A stretch of DNA of 64,000 nt from Treponema sp. (GTDB taxonomy: Bacteria; Spirochaetota; Spirochaetia; Treponematales; Treponemataceae), in NCBI GenBank assembly GCA_024402505.1, contig JAKSTP010000011.1, forward strand, positions 1 through 64,000, read 5' to 3'. Positions 40,946-50,526 of the stretch are shown in pieces. A program made the position numbers and the translations under genes. The first letter of the stretch is position 1, and each line of letters begins with the position of its first letter. Below the pieces are notes generated by a model. That model had not been told where the DNA came from. It searched no databases and saw only the letters and a list, made by a program, of their open reading frames with translations.

Positions 40946-42418
40946 ATGAAAATTTTGATGGTTACTTCAGAAACTGTTCCTTTTGCAAAAACTGGCGGAC
41001 TTGCTGACGCTGTTTCAGCTCTTGCCATTACTTTAAAGGCTCACGGACACGATGTTCGTATTGTAATGCCTCGTTATTATAAAATTGACCGTTCGAAACT
41101 TACTAAACTTGAAGGACCAATGGGAGTTCTTGCAGGTCAGGTAGAATCCTGGGTTGCTGTTTATGAATCAAAACTTCCTGGTACAGAAGTTCCGGTTTAT
41201 TTCCTTGATCACGAACTAGCTTACGGCCGTGACGGCATTTACGGAACAAAAACAGAAACAGATTTCCATGATAATCCTTACCGTTCGGCTCTTTTGTGTC
41301 ATGGTGCTTTTCAGCTTTGCCGAAAACTGGACTGGTATCCTGATGTAATGCATGCTCACGACTGGTTTGCCGGCCTTGTTCCTGTAATCCTTAAATGTGT
41401 TTGCCGTAACGGAAAGTTTGCCAATACATCTTCAGTTCTTACAATTCATAACCTTGGATATCAGGGTGTTTATGGTGAAGAACAGTTCCCTGCATTGGGA
41501 TTGGACTGGAATCTTTATTACGGTGGTGGAATTGAACACAACGGCTGTATCAATCTTTTGCAGGCTGGTATTTCTTGTGCTGATATGATTACAACTGTTT
41601 CACCAACATATGCTGGCGAAATGCAGACTTATGAAGGCGGATTTGGACTTGACGGTCTTCTTCGTGTCCGCACTGACGTTGTACGTGGTATTCTTAACGG
41701 TTGTGATCTTGAAACCTGGAACCCTGGAAAAGATAAACTTATTCCTGCAAACTTTACTGCTACTTCTATGAAAAACAAGGCTGTTTGTAAAGCAGAACTT
41801 CAGAAACGAATGGGACTTCCTGTACGTCCAGAGGTTCCTCTTATTGGTATTGTAACACGTCTTGCAAGCCAGAAGGGAATTGCGGAAATCTTTGCTCCAA
41901 CTTACGGCTCTATGTTTAATATGTGCTCTACAATGGACATTCAGTTTGCTATTCTTGGAAGCGGTGAAAAATGGTGTGAAGAAGAAATCAACAATCTTCA
42001 GGCAAAACTTCCAAATATGCGGGCAATGATAGGTTATGATGAAAGCCTTTCTCACCTTATTGAAGCCGGCTCTGATTTCTTCCTCATGCCTTCTCAGTAT
42101 GAACCTTGTGGATTGAATCAGATGTATTCAATGCTTTACGGAACTCTTCCAATTGTACGACGCACTGGTGGTCTTGCAGATACTGTTGAACAGTACAATG
42201 AATCAACTGGAGAAGGAACAGGATTCCTCTTTGATCAGCTTACACCTGGCGCCATTTTTGACACTGTTGGATGGGCTGTTTATGCTTACTACAACAAAAA
42301 AGATCATATAAAAGCTATGCAGAAGCGGGGTATGAAAAAAGATTTCAGCTGGGATCTTTCAATAGAAGGCTACTTAAAAGTATATGAAGAAGCCCTTGCA
42401 AGAGGCTGCGGAAGATAG
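40946..42418 (+). CDS. glgA: Glycogen synthase (ADP-glucose, GT5)
   Basis: A 490-residue GT-B enzyme extending alpha-1,4-glucan from ADP-glucose. Family marks are the ADP-glucose motif KTGGLADAVSAL (from residue 15), HAHDWFAGLVP, TIHNLGYQGVY, GIVTRLASQKG and the C-terminal EPCGLNQMYSMLYGTLPIVRRTGGLADTV. Length is close to E. coli GlgA (477). GAGG precedes the ATG. It lies 24 nt behind clpC and is probably cotranscribed; no other glycogen gene is present. Confidence 0.96.
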   Translation: MKILMVTSETVPFAKTGGLADAVSALAITLKAHGHDVRIVMPRYYKIDRSKLTKLEGPMGVLAGQVESWVAVYESKLPGTEVPVYFLDHELAYGRDGIYGTKTETDFHDNPYRSALLCHGAFQLCRKLDWYPDVMHAHDWFAGLVPVILKCVCRNGKFANTSSVLTIHNLGYQGVYGEEQFPALGLDWNLYYGGGIEHNGCINLLQAGISCADMITTVSPTYAGEMQTYEGGFGLDGLLRVRTDVVRGILNGCDLETWNPGKDKLIPANFTATSMKNKAVCKAELQKRMGLPVRPEVPLIGIVTRLASQKGIAEIFAPTYGSMFNMCSTMDIQFAILGSGEKWCEEEINNLQAKLPNMRAMIGYDESLSHLIEAGSDFFLMPSQYEPCGLNQMYSMLYGTLPIVRRTGGLADTVEQYNESTGEGTGFLFDQLTPGAIFDTVGWAVYAYYNKKDHIKAMQKRGMKKDFSWDLSIEGYLKVYEEALARGCGR

Positions 42419-42425
42419 AAAGAAG

Positions 42426-42453
42426 AAAAGGACCCGTCAGGGTCCTTTTTTTT
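42426..42453. terminator. Bidirectional terminator between glgA and the propeller gene
   Basis: AAAAGGACCC and GGGTCCTTTT arms with loop GTCA and a T run on the plus strand. It overlaps the stop codon of the convergent gene at 42452. Confidence 0.9.
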
Positions 42454-44353
42454 AGAATTCAAACCACTGATTATCTACTGTAAGGTACCAGTTGGCCTGA
42501 AGATTCTGGCTGGTAGCGTTACACCAGGAAATACTACCATCTCGGTTCAGAATAACGACCCGCTTTCCATTGGCAGTAACTTTAAGAGGAATTGAAGCTG
42601 AGCGGTTGTAGCTGAATCGTTTTTTCTGGGCAAGGTTGTACGAATAAACCTTGTTTTTACCAATGTTTGTAAACAATGTTCCGTTATCAAGTGTAGTAAA
42701 GGCTTCTGGATCTTCGTCTGCAAATTTAAGAATGTTTGAAGCCGATCTTGTAACAGTGTTGAAAGAGAATACAAATGTTGTGTCCACACCGCTAACTTCT
42801 TCAATCTTAATACCATAGATAATTTTTCCATCAGTTGAGAAACCATACGCTACATTGGCATTTATTGAAAGTGGTACAGTTTCCATAGTCTGGGTGTCTA
42901 CACAAAGAAGTGCAGAGTTTGGTGCGGTGTGTGCAGATTTTCCGATGTAAAGTTTTCCGTCGTCAGCAAGAACAGCATCCTGAATACCTGAACCGGTCCA
43001 GCATTCCCGAAGTTTTTTTGTCTCAAAATTGAAGATATTTACAACGGAATTGTTTTCAATTTCTACAATATTGTTTCCATAAACTTTAAGGGACTGAATG
43101 TTTCCTTTAGGTGTAAAAAGGTCTGTACGTGCCTTTGTTGTAAGATCCAGGACAGTAACTTTATTTCTGGTTCCTTTTGACCATAAAATGAGTTTGTTTT
43201 CGTAAGCTGTAATGTTCGTTTCACCTGAAACTGAAGCAATTGTTTCTACAATACCTGTATCATAAGAAGATTTGTAGATTGTAGAAGATGAAAGGAAGTA
43301 GAAATCCTGTCCAATAGCCTCAGAATCAACAATTTTTGTGTATGTATTATCAGTAATAGCTTTAAGGGTAACGGTCTGGGACATTGGTTCAGCATCTGTT
43401 TTATAAACGGCACCGTCCTTTCCACCAAGTACAATCTGATCGACATAACGGGTTCCTGTTACAATCTGTCCTGAAGTACGAGGTCCGTAGAAAGTTTTTA
43501 CTGTATGTGGATTAGAGATTTTATTGTTTGGAAGGTTATCCAGCATTTTAAGGGTATAGATATTTTTACCGTCGAATTCAAGATAATAAAGATTGTCATC
43601 GGCTGCAGATGTAAGAATCACAGCATTGGAAACTGGAATGGAAAGAATTGATTTTCCGTCCATGGCGTAGATAACGTAAATATGATCATCTTTAAGTCCT
43701 GCAAGGAAAAGATCATTATTGAAAGAAACAACGTTAGTAAGTCCCTGAATGGTCTTGAACTTTGTTTTAAGTTTACCATTGTTCATGGCATAATATGATA
43801 GGCTTCCTGCAGGTGAGTACATCATGATAGTTTTTTCAGATGCACTTGTGTGAACATAATTTACAATACTGGTATTTTCCTTGATTTTATCAACTGTCTT
43901 CCAGTCAGATGTGCGTACAAAAACGGCAGAGTCGGTTGTTGCAGTTCCAATAATAAGATAAGTACCGTTGGCAGAGTAGTTTAGGGTAGTAATTGAATCA
44001 TTGTAAGTTTTTGAAAATTTCTTTGTAAGGGTCTGCCAGTCCCAGACAGTTACTTTGTTTGTTGATCCACCGTCTGTTTCATAAACTGCCACATGTTTTC
44101 CGTTTGGTGAACATACGGCCATTTTAATTCCAAGGTCTGTTACCTGATAGTGTTCGCCAAAATCATCTTCTGTCCATTTAATGATAAAACCGTCTTCACC
44201 AGTTGTAACATAATCGAAATTTGATGAACCTGGAGTAACAAAAGGAACAATGTTTGTTATGGTAGACTGATGAGATTGAGTTGAAGTATGAGACTGTGCA
44301 AAAAGCGAAAAAGAACAAATAGCTGTAACTAATAAAAACAGAATTTTTTTCAT
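42452..44353 (-). CDS. Exported WD40-like beta-propeller protein
   Basis: A 633-residue protein with signal peptide MKKILFLLVTAICSFSLFA. The body consists of repeated four-strand blades (for example TGEDGFIIKWTEDD, GKHVAVYETDGGSTNKVTVWDWQ, LIIGTATTDSAVFVRTSDWK), consistent with one or two seven-bladed propellers in the periplasm. No catalytic motif is seen. It is the last gene of the rpsB-to-rseP cluster, beginning 1 nt before the rseP stop. It could be an outer-membrane or signalling scaffold; function unknown. Confidence 0.8.
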   Translation of the reverse strand: MKKILFLLVTAICSFSLFAQSHTSTQSHQSTITNIVPFVTPGSSNFDYVTTGEDGFIIKWTEDDFGEHYQVTDLGIKMAVCSPNGKHVAVYETDGGSTNKVTVWDWQTLTKKFSKTYNDSITTLNYSANGTYLIIGTATTDSAVFVRTSDWKTVDKIKENTSIVNYVHTSASEKTIMMYSPAGSLSYYAMNNGKLKTKFKTIQGLTNVVSFNNDLFLAGLKDDHIYVIYAMDGKSILSIPVSNAVILTSAADDNLYYLEFDGKNIYTLKMLDNLPNNKISNPHTVKTFYGPRTSGQIVTGTRYVDQIVLGGKDGAVYKTDAEPMSQTVTLKAITDNTYTKIVDSEAIGQDFYFLSSSTIYKSSYDTGIVETIASVSGETNITAYENKLILWSKGTRNKVTVLDLTTKARTDLFTPKGNIQSLKVYGNNIVEIENNSVVNIFNFETKKLRECWTGSGIQDAVLADDGKLYIGKSAHTAPNSALLCVDTQTMETVPLSINANVAYGFSTDGKIIYGIKIEEVSGVDTTFVFSFNTVTRSASNILKFADEDPEAFTTLDNGTLFTNIGKNKVYSYNLAQKKRFSYNRSASIPLKVTANGKRVVILNRDGSISWCNATSQNLQANWYLTVDNQWFEF

Positions 44354-44354
44354 T

Positions 44355-45476
44355 TTATTTTCCTCTTATCATATTTACAAAGTAGTTTACATCACCTGTT
44401 AATCCCAGAATAAGTAGAAGTCCTATAAAGGCTAGTCCAATAAACTGGGTGTAATACTGAATTTTTACAGGAATGTGTTTTTTTATAATCGATTCAATAA
44501 TTGCAAAAAGTATAAGGCCGCCGTCCAGAATAGGAATAGGCAGCAGGTTCATAATAAAAAGTGAGATTGAAATAAGAGCCATAAGATCAAGAATTGAAAT
44601 GAATCCTATTTTTGCGCCCATGGAAAAACCGTCTTTCACTGTAGATCCAAGCATTTCTGTAACGCGGGCAGGACCAGAAACGGCGTTTTTGATTTCGACT
44701 CCTTTAAATAATAGTGAAATTCCCTTAAAAGTCATGTGGATCATTTTTGCAGATTCAGTAAATCCTTTTCCAACAGCCTGAAAGAAATTGTAGTGGGGAG
44801 TGTGTACCTGGATCAGTGAATCGCTTTCTGCCATAACTCCAAGCTTTCCAACTCCAGTAGATTTGTCAAGTTCGATTTCTGCAGAGAAGGTAAGCATTTC
44901 CCCGTTTCGGTCTACAACAATGTCGGTAGTTTCTCCGCCTCGGATTGAAATTGCTTCACTTAAATCAGAGAAACTTTCAATAGTCGTGTTGCCAACTTTG
45001 ATGATTTTATCGCCGGAAAGAATTCCTGCCTCTCTTGCTTTTGTGCAGGCGTTTTCCATTTTTTCATCGGCAAGGATAATCTTATTGGAGTATGTATAAT
45101 AGCTGTAGCCAATTCCTGCAATAATAGCAAATGAGATTACAGCAAAAATATAATTGAAAAATGGTCCTGCAAAGCCAACCATGGCTCTCTTTAACGGATG
45201 TATACCAAATAGACTGTCACTTTCTGCGTTGATTTCTGTTCCTGTATCCAAGGCTGTCTGAAGCTCTTTTTCGCCTTTCATACCGCAGTAGCCCCCCAAA
45301 GGAATCAGTGAAAGACGGAAATCTGTGTCCCAAAACTTTTTGTGGAATAAAACAGGTCCGAATCCTATTGAAAAAGATTCAACTTTTACTCCGAATAGCT
45401 TTGCTGCTAAAAAATGACCGAATTCATGAAAGAGGATCAGAAAAAACAGACAGAGAATACCGTAGAGCCATTTCAT
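44355..45476 (-). CDS. rseP: Site-2 protease, RseP/MmpL-type zinc metalloprotease
   Basis: A 373-residue polytopic membrane protease. The first membrane segment carries HEFGH (about residues 18-22). A periplasmic PDZ domain (SGDKIIKVGNTTIESFSDLSEA) follows, and a later membrane segment contains NLLPIPILDGG, the conserved Asp ligand region. It cleaves anti-sigma factors or remnant signal peptides within the membrane. Only one PDZ domain is evident, as in many non-enterobacterial homologues. Its start overlaps the dxr stop (ATGA-type overlap). Confidence 0.94.
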   Translation of the reverse strand: MKWLYGILCLFFLILFHEFGHFLAAKLFGVKVESFSIGFGPVLFHKKFWDTDFRLSLIPLGGYCGMKGEKELQTALDTGTEINAESDSLFGIHPLKRAMVGFAGPFFNYIFAVISFAIIAGIGYSYYTYSNKIILADEKMENACTKAREAGILSGDKIIKVGNTTIESFSDLSEAISIRGGETTDIVVDRNGEMLTFSAEIELDKSTGVGKLGVMAESDSLIQVHTPHYNFFQAVGKGFTESAKMIHMTFKGISLLFKGVEIKNAVSGPARVTEMLGSTVKDGFSMGAKIGFISILDLMALISISLFIMNLLPIPILDGGLILFAIIESIIKKHIPVKIQYYTQFIGLAFIGLLLILGLTGDVNYFVNMIRGK

Positions 45477-46558
45477 ATAAGATCCCCAGCCATTTTGTGA
45501 GCAAGGCCATCGTATTCAAAAACATCTTCAAAACAAGATGGAGCCTTTTTCCAGTCTTTAGAAAGTACTTTTTGTACTACGTCAGCTATTCCTGTGTAAG
45601 AGATTTTTCTATCTAGGAAGGCCTGTACTGCAACTTCATTGGCCGCATTAAAGGCAATTGAATATGCACCTTCCTGTCTAACACATTCATAGGCCAGATT
45701 CAAAAGAGGAAAATCGTCATATCTTGGTTTGAAAAAAGTCATCTCTTTATCAAACAAATCAAATGGCTTTAAGTAACAGCTTTCGTTTTTTGGCCAGGTA
45801 AGGGCAGAAAGAATAGGGTGCTTCATGTCGGGATCAGAAATCTGGGCGTAAAGCATGCCGTCGTTGGTTCTAACAAGAGAGTGTATCAGACTTTGCGGAT
45901 GAACAACTACATCAATGTTTTCAGCCTTTGCGTCAAACAAAAGACTTGCTTCAATTACTTCAAGGCCTTTGTTTGCAAGAGTAGAAGAGTCGATTGTAAT
46001 TTTGCGCCCCATATTCCATGTTGGATGTTTAAGGGCCTGTTCTACCGTAACTTTTTCGAGATCTTCTTTTGGGAGATTACGAAATGGTCCGCCACTTGCA
46101 GTAATTACAATCTTTGAGATATTTTCTTTTCCGATTCTTTCTACTAGATTAAAGATAGCAGAATGTTCTGAGTCTACAGGAAGAATTGCAGCGCCGGTTT
46201 TAGCAGCAAGTGCTTTTACAAGTGGTCCTGCCATAACAATAGTTTCTTTGTTTGCAAGGGCAAGATCAATTTTTCTTTCAAGTACAAGCTTCGATGGTAA
46301 AAGACCTGGGCTTCCCGCTATTCCGTTTACAACAATATCTGGGTTGCTTTCTTCGATAAGCCGAATATAATCATCTTCAACAGCATTTTTTGTAAGAAGA
46401 ACAGGACATTTATGAGTTGATTGGATTTTTTCAAGAAGATCCTTGTTGGAATGAGCAGTGGCACCGCAAAGGACAAAATCATCCTTCATGTTTTCAATAA
46501 TATTTATTGCATTCTGACCAATGGAGCCTGTGCTTCCTAAAACAAGTACTTTTTTCAT
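45473..46558 (-). CDS. dxr: 1-deoxy-D-xylulose 5-phosphate reductoisomerase
   Basis: A 361-residue NADPH-dependent enzyme of the MEP pathway making MEP from DXP. It shows VLVLGSTGSIGQNAI (NADPH site), LANKETIVMAG, LPVDSEHSAIF (metal site), ITASGGPFRN and NMGRKITIDSSTLANKGLEVIEA. It belongs to the same pathway as ispG at 5.6 kb. It starts 10 nt after the cdsA stop within the classical cluster. Confidence 0.97.
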   Translation of the reverse strand: MKKVLVLGSTGSIGQNAINIIENMKDDFVLCGATAHSNKDLLEKIQSTHKCPVLLTKNAVEDDYIRLIEESNPDIVVNGIAGSPGLLPSKLVLERKIDLALANKETIVMAGPLVKALAAKTGAAILPVDSEHSAIFNLVERIGKENISKIVITASGGPFRNLPKEDLEKVTVEQALKHPTWNMGRKITIDSSTLANKGLEVIEASLLFDAKAENIDVVVHPQSLIHSLVRTNDGMLYAQISDPDMKHPILSALTWPKNESCYLKPFDLFDKEMTFFKPRYDDFPLLNLAYECVRQEGAYSIAFNAANEVAVQAFLDRKISYTGIADVVQKVLSKDWKKAPSCFEDVFEYDGLAHKMAGDLI

Positions 46559-46567
46559 TTTATCGTC

Positions 46568-47401
46568 TTATGAAATGAAATAAACTATAATGTAGAAAAC
46601 AGGAGCAGCAATAAGGATTGAATCTGTACAGTCCAGCATACCGCCACGTCCTGGAATCAATCTTCCTGAATCTTTAACATCACAGGAACGTTTGAAAACT
46701 GATTCAATAAGATCACCTGCAATACCTGCAAGGCTTGTTCCAAAACCAAGAAGAATCATCCACCAGATGCTGAAATTGAATACACTTGGGAAAATAAACT
46801 GAATAATTACGCCGCAGGCAATGGAGCTTAATATACCGCCAATAAATCCTACGAGACTTTTGTTTGGTGATGCTTTAACGAAACCCCGTGTTGATTTTCC
46901 AAAAAGAATTCCGAAAAACCAGGCTGCTGAATCACACATGAATACAAGAATAAAGAAAAGCATAAGATAGTATGGTGAGTATTCAATAAGTGCAAAGCGT
47001 GAAACGTAGGTAAAAAGATATGATCCGTAAAAAACAATGAACAGGGAAAGGCCAAGTTTTTCTACAGATTTAGTAAACTCAGTTTGAGAAAAAGCTTCGA
47101 TAGCAAAAATTATAAGAATAATAAGTGCAAAAATCCACTGGATAAGTTCAACATAAACGCCAAAATAAACAAGAACATAGGCACTGACTGTAAGTATTAC
47201 TGAAGAAGCAATGTATATCCATTCTGGGAAAAGTTTTACTCTGTTTGAAAGCATTTTTGTAAGTTCGTGGGTTGATAAAACAGAAGCTGAAACTACCAGT
47301 ATATTAAGTACCAGGTGACTTGCAAAATCCATTGTCACCAGGAGAATCATTAGTGGAACACCAATAAAAAATGTTAATAATCTTTTTGCAACTTTATTCA
47401 T
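46568..47401 (-). CDS. cdsA: Phosphatidate cytidylyltransferase (with altered signature)
   Basis: A 277-residue membrane protein with about eight hydrophobic segments that makes CDP-diacylglycerol. The C-terminal signature reads KRSCDVKDSGRLIPGRGGMLDCTDS; the family pattern is KR..KD.G..IPGHGG..DR.DS, so the conserved His is Arg and the Arg is Cys. All other positions and the gene context (between uppS and dxr) support CdsA. Confidence 0.9.
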   Translation of the reverse strand: MNKVAKRLLTFFIGVPLMILLVTMDFASHLVLNILVVSASVLSTHELTKMLSNRVKLFPEWIYIASSVILTVSAYVLVYFGVYVELIQWIFALIILIIFAIEAFSQTEFTKSVEKLGLSLFIVFYGSYLFTYVSRFALIEYSPYYLMLFFILVFMCDSAAWFFGILFGKSTRGFVKASPNKSLVGFIGGILSSIACGVIIQFIFPSVFNFSIWWMILLGFGTSLAGIAGDLIESVFKRSCDVKDSGRLIPGRGGMLDCTDSILIAAPVFYIIVYFIS

Positions 47402-47413
47402 AAAAGCCTCTGT

Positions 47414-48115
47414 TTATTTTTCAGCTCCGAATCTTCGGTGCCTTCTTTGAAATTCTTCCAGATCACTCTGGAAGTCTTCAACAGTATAGTCAGGCCACAG
47501 AATGTCTCTATAAACCTGCTCAGCATAGGCTACGTGCCATAAAAGAAAATTACTGAGTCTCTTTTCGCCACCAGTTCTAATAAGAAGGTCAACATCAGGG
47601 ATTCCTTCAAAATCAAGTTGATTCTGGAAAAGGGATTCGGTAATTTCCTCTTTTTTATAACCTTTCTCAATAATCTTTTTTACACCGCGGACAATTTCAT
47701 CCCGTCCACCGTAATTTATGGCCATGTTTACTGTAAGGCCAGTATAATCTTTTGTTGCTTCTACAGTTTCAATAATATCATTCTGAACCTGCAAAGGCAG
47801 ATGAGTTATATCACCTACATGACGAAGCCGGATTTTATTTTCTTTGTAAAAGTCCAGCTCGCCTTTAAGGTGTACGTGAATCAGATTCATCAGAAAACCA
47901 ACTTCTTCTTCTGCACGTTTCCAGTTCTCTGTAGAAAATGCATACAAGGTCACATTTTTAAGGCCAATATCCGAAGCATATTTAATAATCTTTTTTCCGG
48001 ATTTCAAGCCTTCCTGGTGACCTTTGGTACGAGGAAGATTTTGTTTCTGTGCCCACCGCCCGTTACCGTCCATTGTGATGGCAACATGAGCGGGGAGGTG
48101 ATTCAAATCTATCAT
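47414..48115 (-). CDS. uppS: Undecaprenyl diphosphate synthase
   Basis: A 233-residue cis-prenyltransferase building the C55 lipid carrier for peptidoglycan and surface glycans. The hallmark MDGNGRWA (about residues 15-22), LYAFSTENWKR, NYGGRDEIV and DLLIRTGGEKRLSNFLLWHVAYAE are present. It lies 3 nt from the frr stop-proximal end and 12 nt from cdsA. Confidence 0.97.
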   Translation of the reverse strand: MIDLNHLPAHVAITMDGNGRWAQKQNLPRTKGHQEGLKSGKKIIKYASDIGLKNVTLYAFSTENWKRAEEEVGFLMNLIHVHLKGELDFYKENKIRLRHVGDITHLPLQVQNDIIETVEATKDYTGLTVNMAINYGGRDEIVRGVKKIIEKGYKKEEITESLFQNQLDFEGIPDVDLLIRTGGEKRLSNFLLWHVAYAEQVYRDILWPDYTVEDFQSDLEEFQRRHRRFGAEK

Positions 48116-48118
48116 GAA

Positions 48119-48661
48119 TTAAGCAAGAATTTCCTTTTCTTTTGCATCGTAGATTTTGTTGATTTCTTCGATGTATTTGTCGGTAAGTTTCTGCAGTTTG
48201 TCTGTTTCAGATTTCAGATCGTCTTCAGTAATTTCACCGCCTTTCTGCTGTTTTTTAAGATCATCATTTCCGTCACGACGAATGTTGCGGATAGATGTTC
48301 TTGAGTTTTCAGCCATTGTTTTAGCCTGTTTTACGAGTTCCTTGCGGCGGTCTGCTGTAAGAGCAGGGATCTGAATGCGGATTACTTTTCCATCATTAGA
48401 AGGATTGAATCCAAGATCAGCCATAGAAATTGCTTTTTCAATATCTGTGATGATTGATTTGTCAAAAGGAGTGATGATTACAGAGCGTGCTTCAGGAATA
48501 GCAATTGTTGCAACCTGGTTCAATGGAGTTTTTGTTCCATAGTAATCAACGCGTACTCTGTCAAAAATGGCTGCATTGGCGCGGCCTGTACGAATTGTAT
48601 TGAACTGATCATTCAAAGATGCAACTGTTTTCTGCATTCTTTCTTCGTTGTTTTCTGCCAT
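48119..48661 (-). CDS. frr: Ribosome recycling factor
   Basis: A 180-residue RRF. The start is ATG 48661 (MAENNEERM) with AGGA upstream rather than the longer frame. Typical segments are LNDQFNTIRTGRANAAIFDRVRVDYYG, RSVIITPFDKS and IRIQIPALTADRRKELVKQAK. With EF-G it splits post-termination ribosomes. A hairpin (48683-48704) separates it from tsf. Confidence 0.97.
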   Translation of the reverse strand: MAENNEERMQKTVASLNDQFNTIRTGRANAAIFDRVRVDYYGTKTPLNQVATIAIPEARSVIITPFDKSIITDIEKAISMADLGFNPSNDGKVIRIQIPALTADRRKELVKQAKTMAENSRTSIRNIRRDGNDDLKKQQKGGEITEDDLKSETDKLQKLTDKYIEEINKIYDAKEKEILA

Positions 48662-48682
48662 GATTTTCCTCTTTAAAATAGT

Positions 48683-48704
48683 GGGAATGCCCGAAGGCAT
48701 TCCC
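48683..48704 (-). terminator. UUCG-capped hairpin between tsf and frr
   Basis: On the minus strand, GGGAATGCC-TTCG-GGCATTCCC, a 9-bp stem with the very stable C(UUCG)G loop. The following T tract is weak (ACTATTTT), so it may act as a partial terminator or an mRNA-processing or stability element rather than a full stop. Confidence 0.6.
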
Positions 48705-48716
48705 TTTACTCAAAAA

Positions 48717-49550
48717 TTATTTTCCGAGAACGTAAAGTTTTGCTGATGCAAATGAAAGTGATGCACCAACATCTTTTCCGATTTCAGCAAGTTTTGCTGT
48801 AACAGATTTTTTGTCATCTTTTACGAACATCTGGTCTTCAAAACAGATTTCTGCAAGGTGTTTGTTAACTTTACCCTGAAGGATACCGTCTTTAACGTTC
48901 TGTGGTTTTGAAGCCATTTTTTCGTCCTGGTCCATCTGGGCCTGGAAGATTTCGCGCTGTTCAGCAATGTAGCTTTCTGGAACATCTTTTTTAGATGTGT
49001 AAGCTGGTGTGAAAGCAGCAATGTGGAGACAGCAGTCATATGCGAAAGTTTTTACAGCTTCTGCATCTGAACCGTTGATAAGAACGATAGCTCCAGTTTT
49101 TTTGTCTGAGTGAACATAGAATGCACCTGTTCCGCCTGCAGGAATTTCTGCAACTTCAACTTTAGATACAGCCATGTTTTCACGGATTACTGCAGCAAGT
49201 TCATCCATCATGCCTTTAAGTTCGTCTTCAACTTTTGTGTAACCTTTGGCAATTACTGTATCCAGCATTTTTTCACCAAGAGCAACAAAGTCTTTGTTAT
49301 TAGCTACGAAGTCTGTTTCACAAGTCATTTCAACCAGAACGATTTTGTTACCTTCCTGGCGAACAAACAAGCGGCCTTCTGATGTAGCACGTTCAGCACG
49401 TTTAGCTACAGCAGCAAGTCCTTTTTCTTTAAGATATTTTTCAGCTTCTGCCATGTTTCCGTTGCATTCTGTGAGGGCTTTTTTACAGTCCATCATAGGA
49501 GCGTTGGTCATTTCGCGCAGAGCTTTTACGTCAGCAGCAGTTACAGCCAT
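48717..49550 (-). CDS. tsf: Elongation factor Ts
   Basis: A 277-residue nucleotide exchange factor for EF-Tu. ATG 49550 (MAVTAADVKALREMTNAPMMDCKKAL) was chosen because the family starts there; the longer frame overlaps rpsB. The conserved TDFVANN core (CETDFVANNKDFV) is present. The gene begins 4 nt after the rpsB stop and is probably translated from the same mRNA. Confidence 0.97.
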   Translation of the reverse strand: MAVTAADVKALREMTNAPMMDCKKALTECNGNMAEAEKYLKEKGLAAVAKRAERATSEGRLFVRQEGNKIVLVEMTCETDFVANNKDFVALGEKMLDTVIAKGYTKVEDELKGMMDELAAVIRENMAVSKVEVAEIPAGGTGAFYVHSDKKTGAIVLINGSDAEAVKTFAYDCCLHIAAFTPAYTSKKDVPESYIAEQREIFQAQMDQDEKMASKPQNVKDGILQGKVNKHLAEICFEDQMFVKDDKKSVTAKLAEIGKDVGASLSFASAKLYVLGK

Positions 49551-49554
49551 TTTA

Positions 49555-50415
49555 TTAGTCCTTATAGATTTTGTCTTCATCTACCAAAGAATCATCTTCT
49601 TCAGCAGCTTCTTTCTTTTCTTCAGTTGGCTGGTAGTTAGAGTAGTCAGTGATTTCTTCATCAGCTGATTTATTAACTGCATCAGTTACAACTTCTTCTT
49701 CGTCACCAAGATTTTCAAGAATCTTGAGTCCTTCTTCATTGTTAGCTTCAATTACAGCGTTAGCAATGATTGATGTGAACAATGAGATAGCGCGGATAGC
49801 ATCGTCGTTACCTGGGATAGGGTAGTCGATTCCTTCTGGGTTACAGTTTGTGTCAACTACAGCGATGATTGGGATACCCATGCGGCGAGCTTCGGCAACA
49901 GCAATCTGTTCTTTGTGTGTATCAATGATGAAGATAACTCCTGGGAGTTCTTTCATGTCTTTGATACCACCGAGGTTCTTTTCAAGTTTTGCTTTTTCTT
50001 TAAGAAGAGAAGAAACTTCTTTTTTTGTAAGATTTTCGAATGTTCCGTCTACTTCCATTTTTTCAATTTTCTTAAGACGGTTCAATGATTTTTTGATTGT
50101 AGAGAAGTTTGTAAGCATACCACCAAGCCAGCGGTTGTTTACATAGTACATGCCACAGCGTTCAGCTTCTTTCTGTACAGCCTGCTGTGCCTGTTTTTTT
50201 GTACCTACGAAAAGTACAGACTGGTTGTTTGCAGCAACTTTGCGTACTACTTCATAAGAATCTTTGATTGCAGCAATTGTTTTCTGCAAGTCGATGATGT
50301 GGATTCCATTGCGTTCTGCGAAGATATACTTCTTCATACGTGGATCCCAGCGTTTTACCTGATGACCGAAGTGAACTCCAGATTCAAGCAGGTTTTTCAT
50401 GGTTACTACTGCCAT
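49555..50415 (-). CDS. rpsB: 30S ribosomal protein S2
   Basis: A 286-residue S2. The start is ATG 50415 ([19 protein letters not shown]) after GGAG. Family blocks: [63 protein letters not shown]-terminal acidic tail of about 50 residues (rich in Glu and Asp) makes it longer than the usual 240. It heads the rpsB-tsf cluster. Confidence 0.97.
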   Translation of the reverse strand: MAVVTMKNLLESGVHFGHQVKRWDPRMKKYIFAERNGIHIIDLQKTIAAIKDSYEVVRKVAANNQSVLFVGTKKQAQQAVQKEAERCGMYYVNNRWLGGMLTNFSTIKKSLNRLKKIEKMEVDGTFENLTKKEVSSLLKEKAKLEKNLGGIKDMKELPGVIFIIDTHKEQIAVAEARRMGIPIIAVVDTNCNPEGIDYPIPGNDDAIRAISLFTSIIANAVIEANNEEGLKILENLGDEEEVVTDAVNKSADEEITDYSNYQPTEEKKEAAEEDDSLVDEDKIYKD

Positions 50416-50526
50416 GATAGTCTCCTTCACCGGTGCTTTGTGCACCCCTTACTCTGTTTCTCGTACCCTAATGGGCCGGAGGATCTCATTTACCTTACTG
50501 TCACCGACAGTGGAAAATGGCCAGAA
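50416..50526 (-). promoter_or_regulatory. Structured rpsB leader
   Basis: The 111-nt gap between maf and rpsB holds two hairpins on the minus strand: ACTGTC-GGT-GACAGT at its upstream end, and GGTGC-ACAAA-GCACC close to the GGAG ribosome-binding site. Ribosomal protein S2 leaders are autoregulated in other bacteria; this layout would fit but no known motif is recognised. Confidence 0.45.

Noticed and set aside
45915-46370. Long open frame antisense to dxr
   Set aside because: It has no ribosome-binding site or family features and lies wholly inside a clearly coding gene; it is a by-product of codon bias. The same holds for similar long antisense frames over ispG, thrS and glgA.
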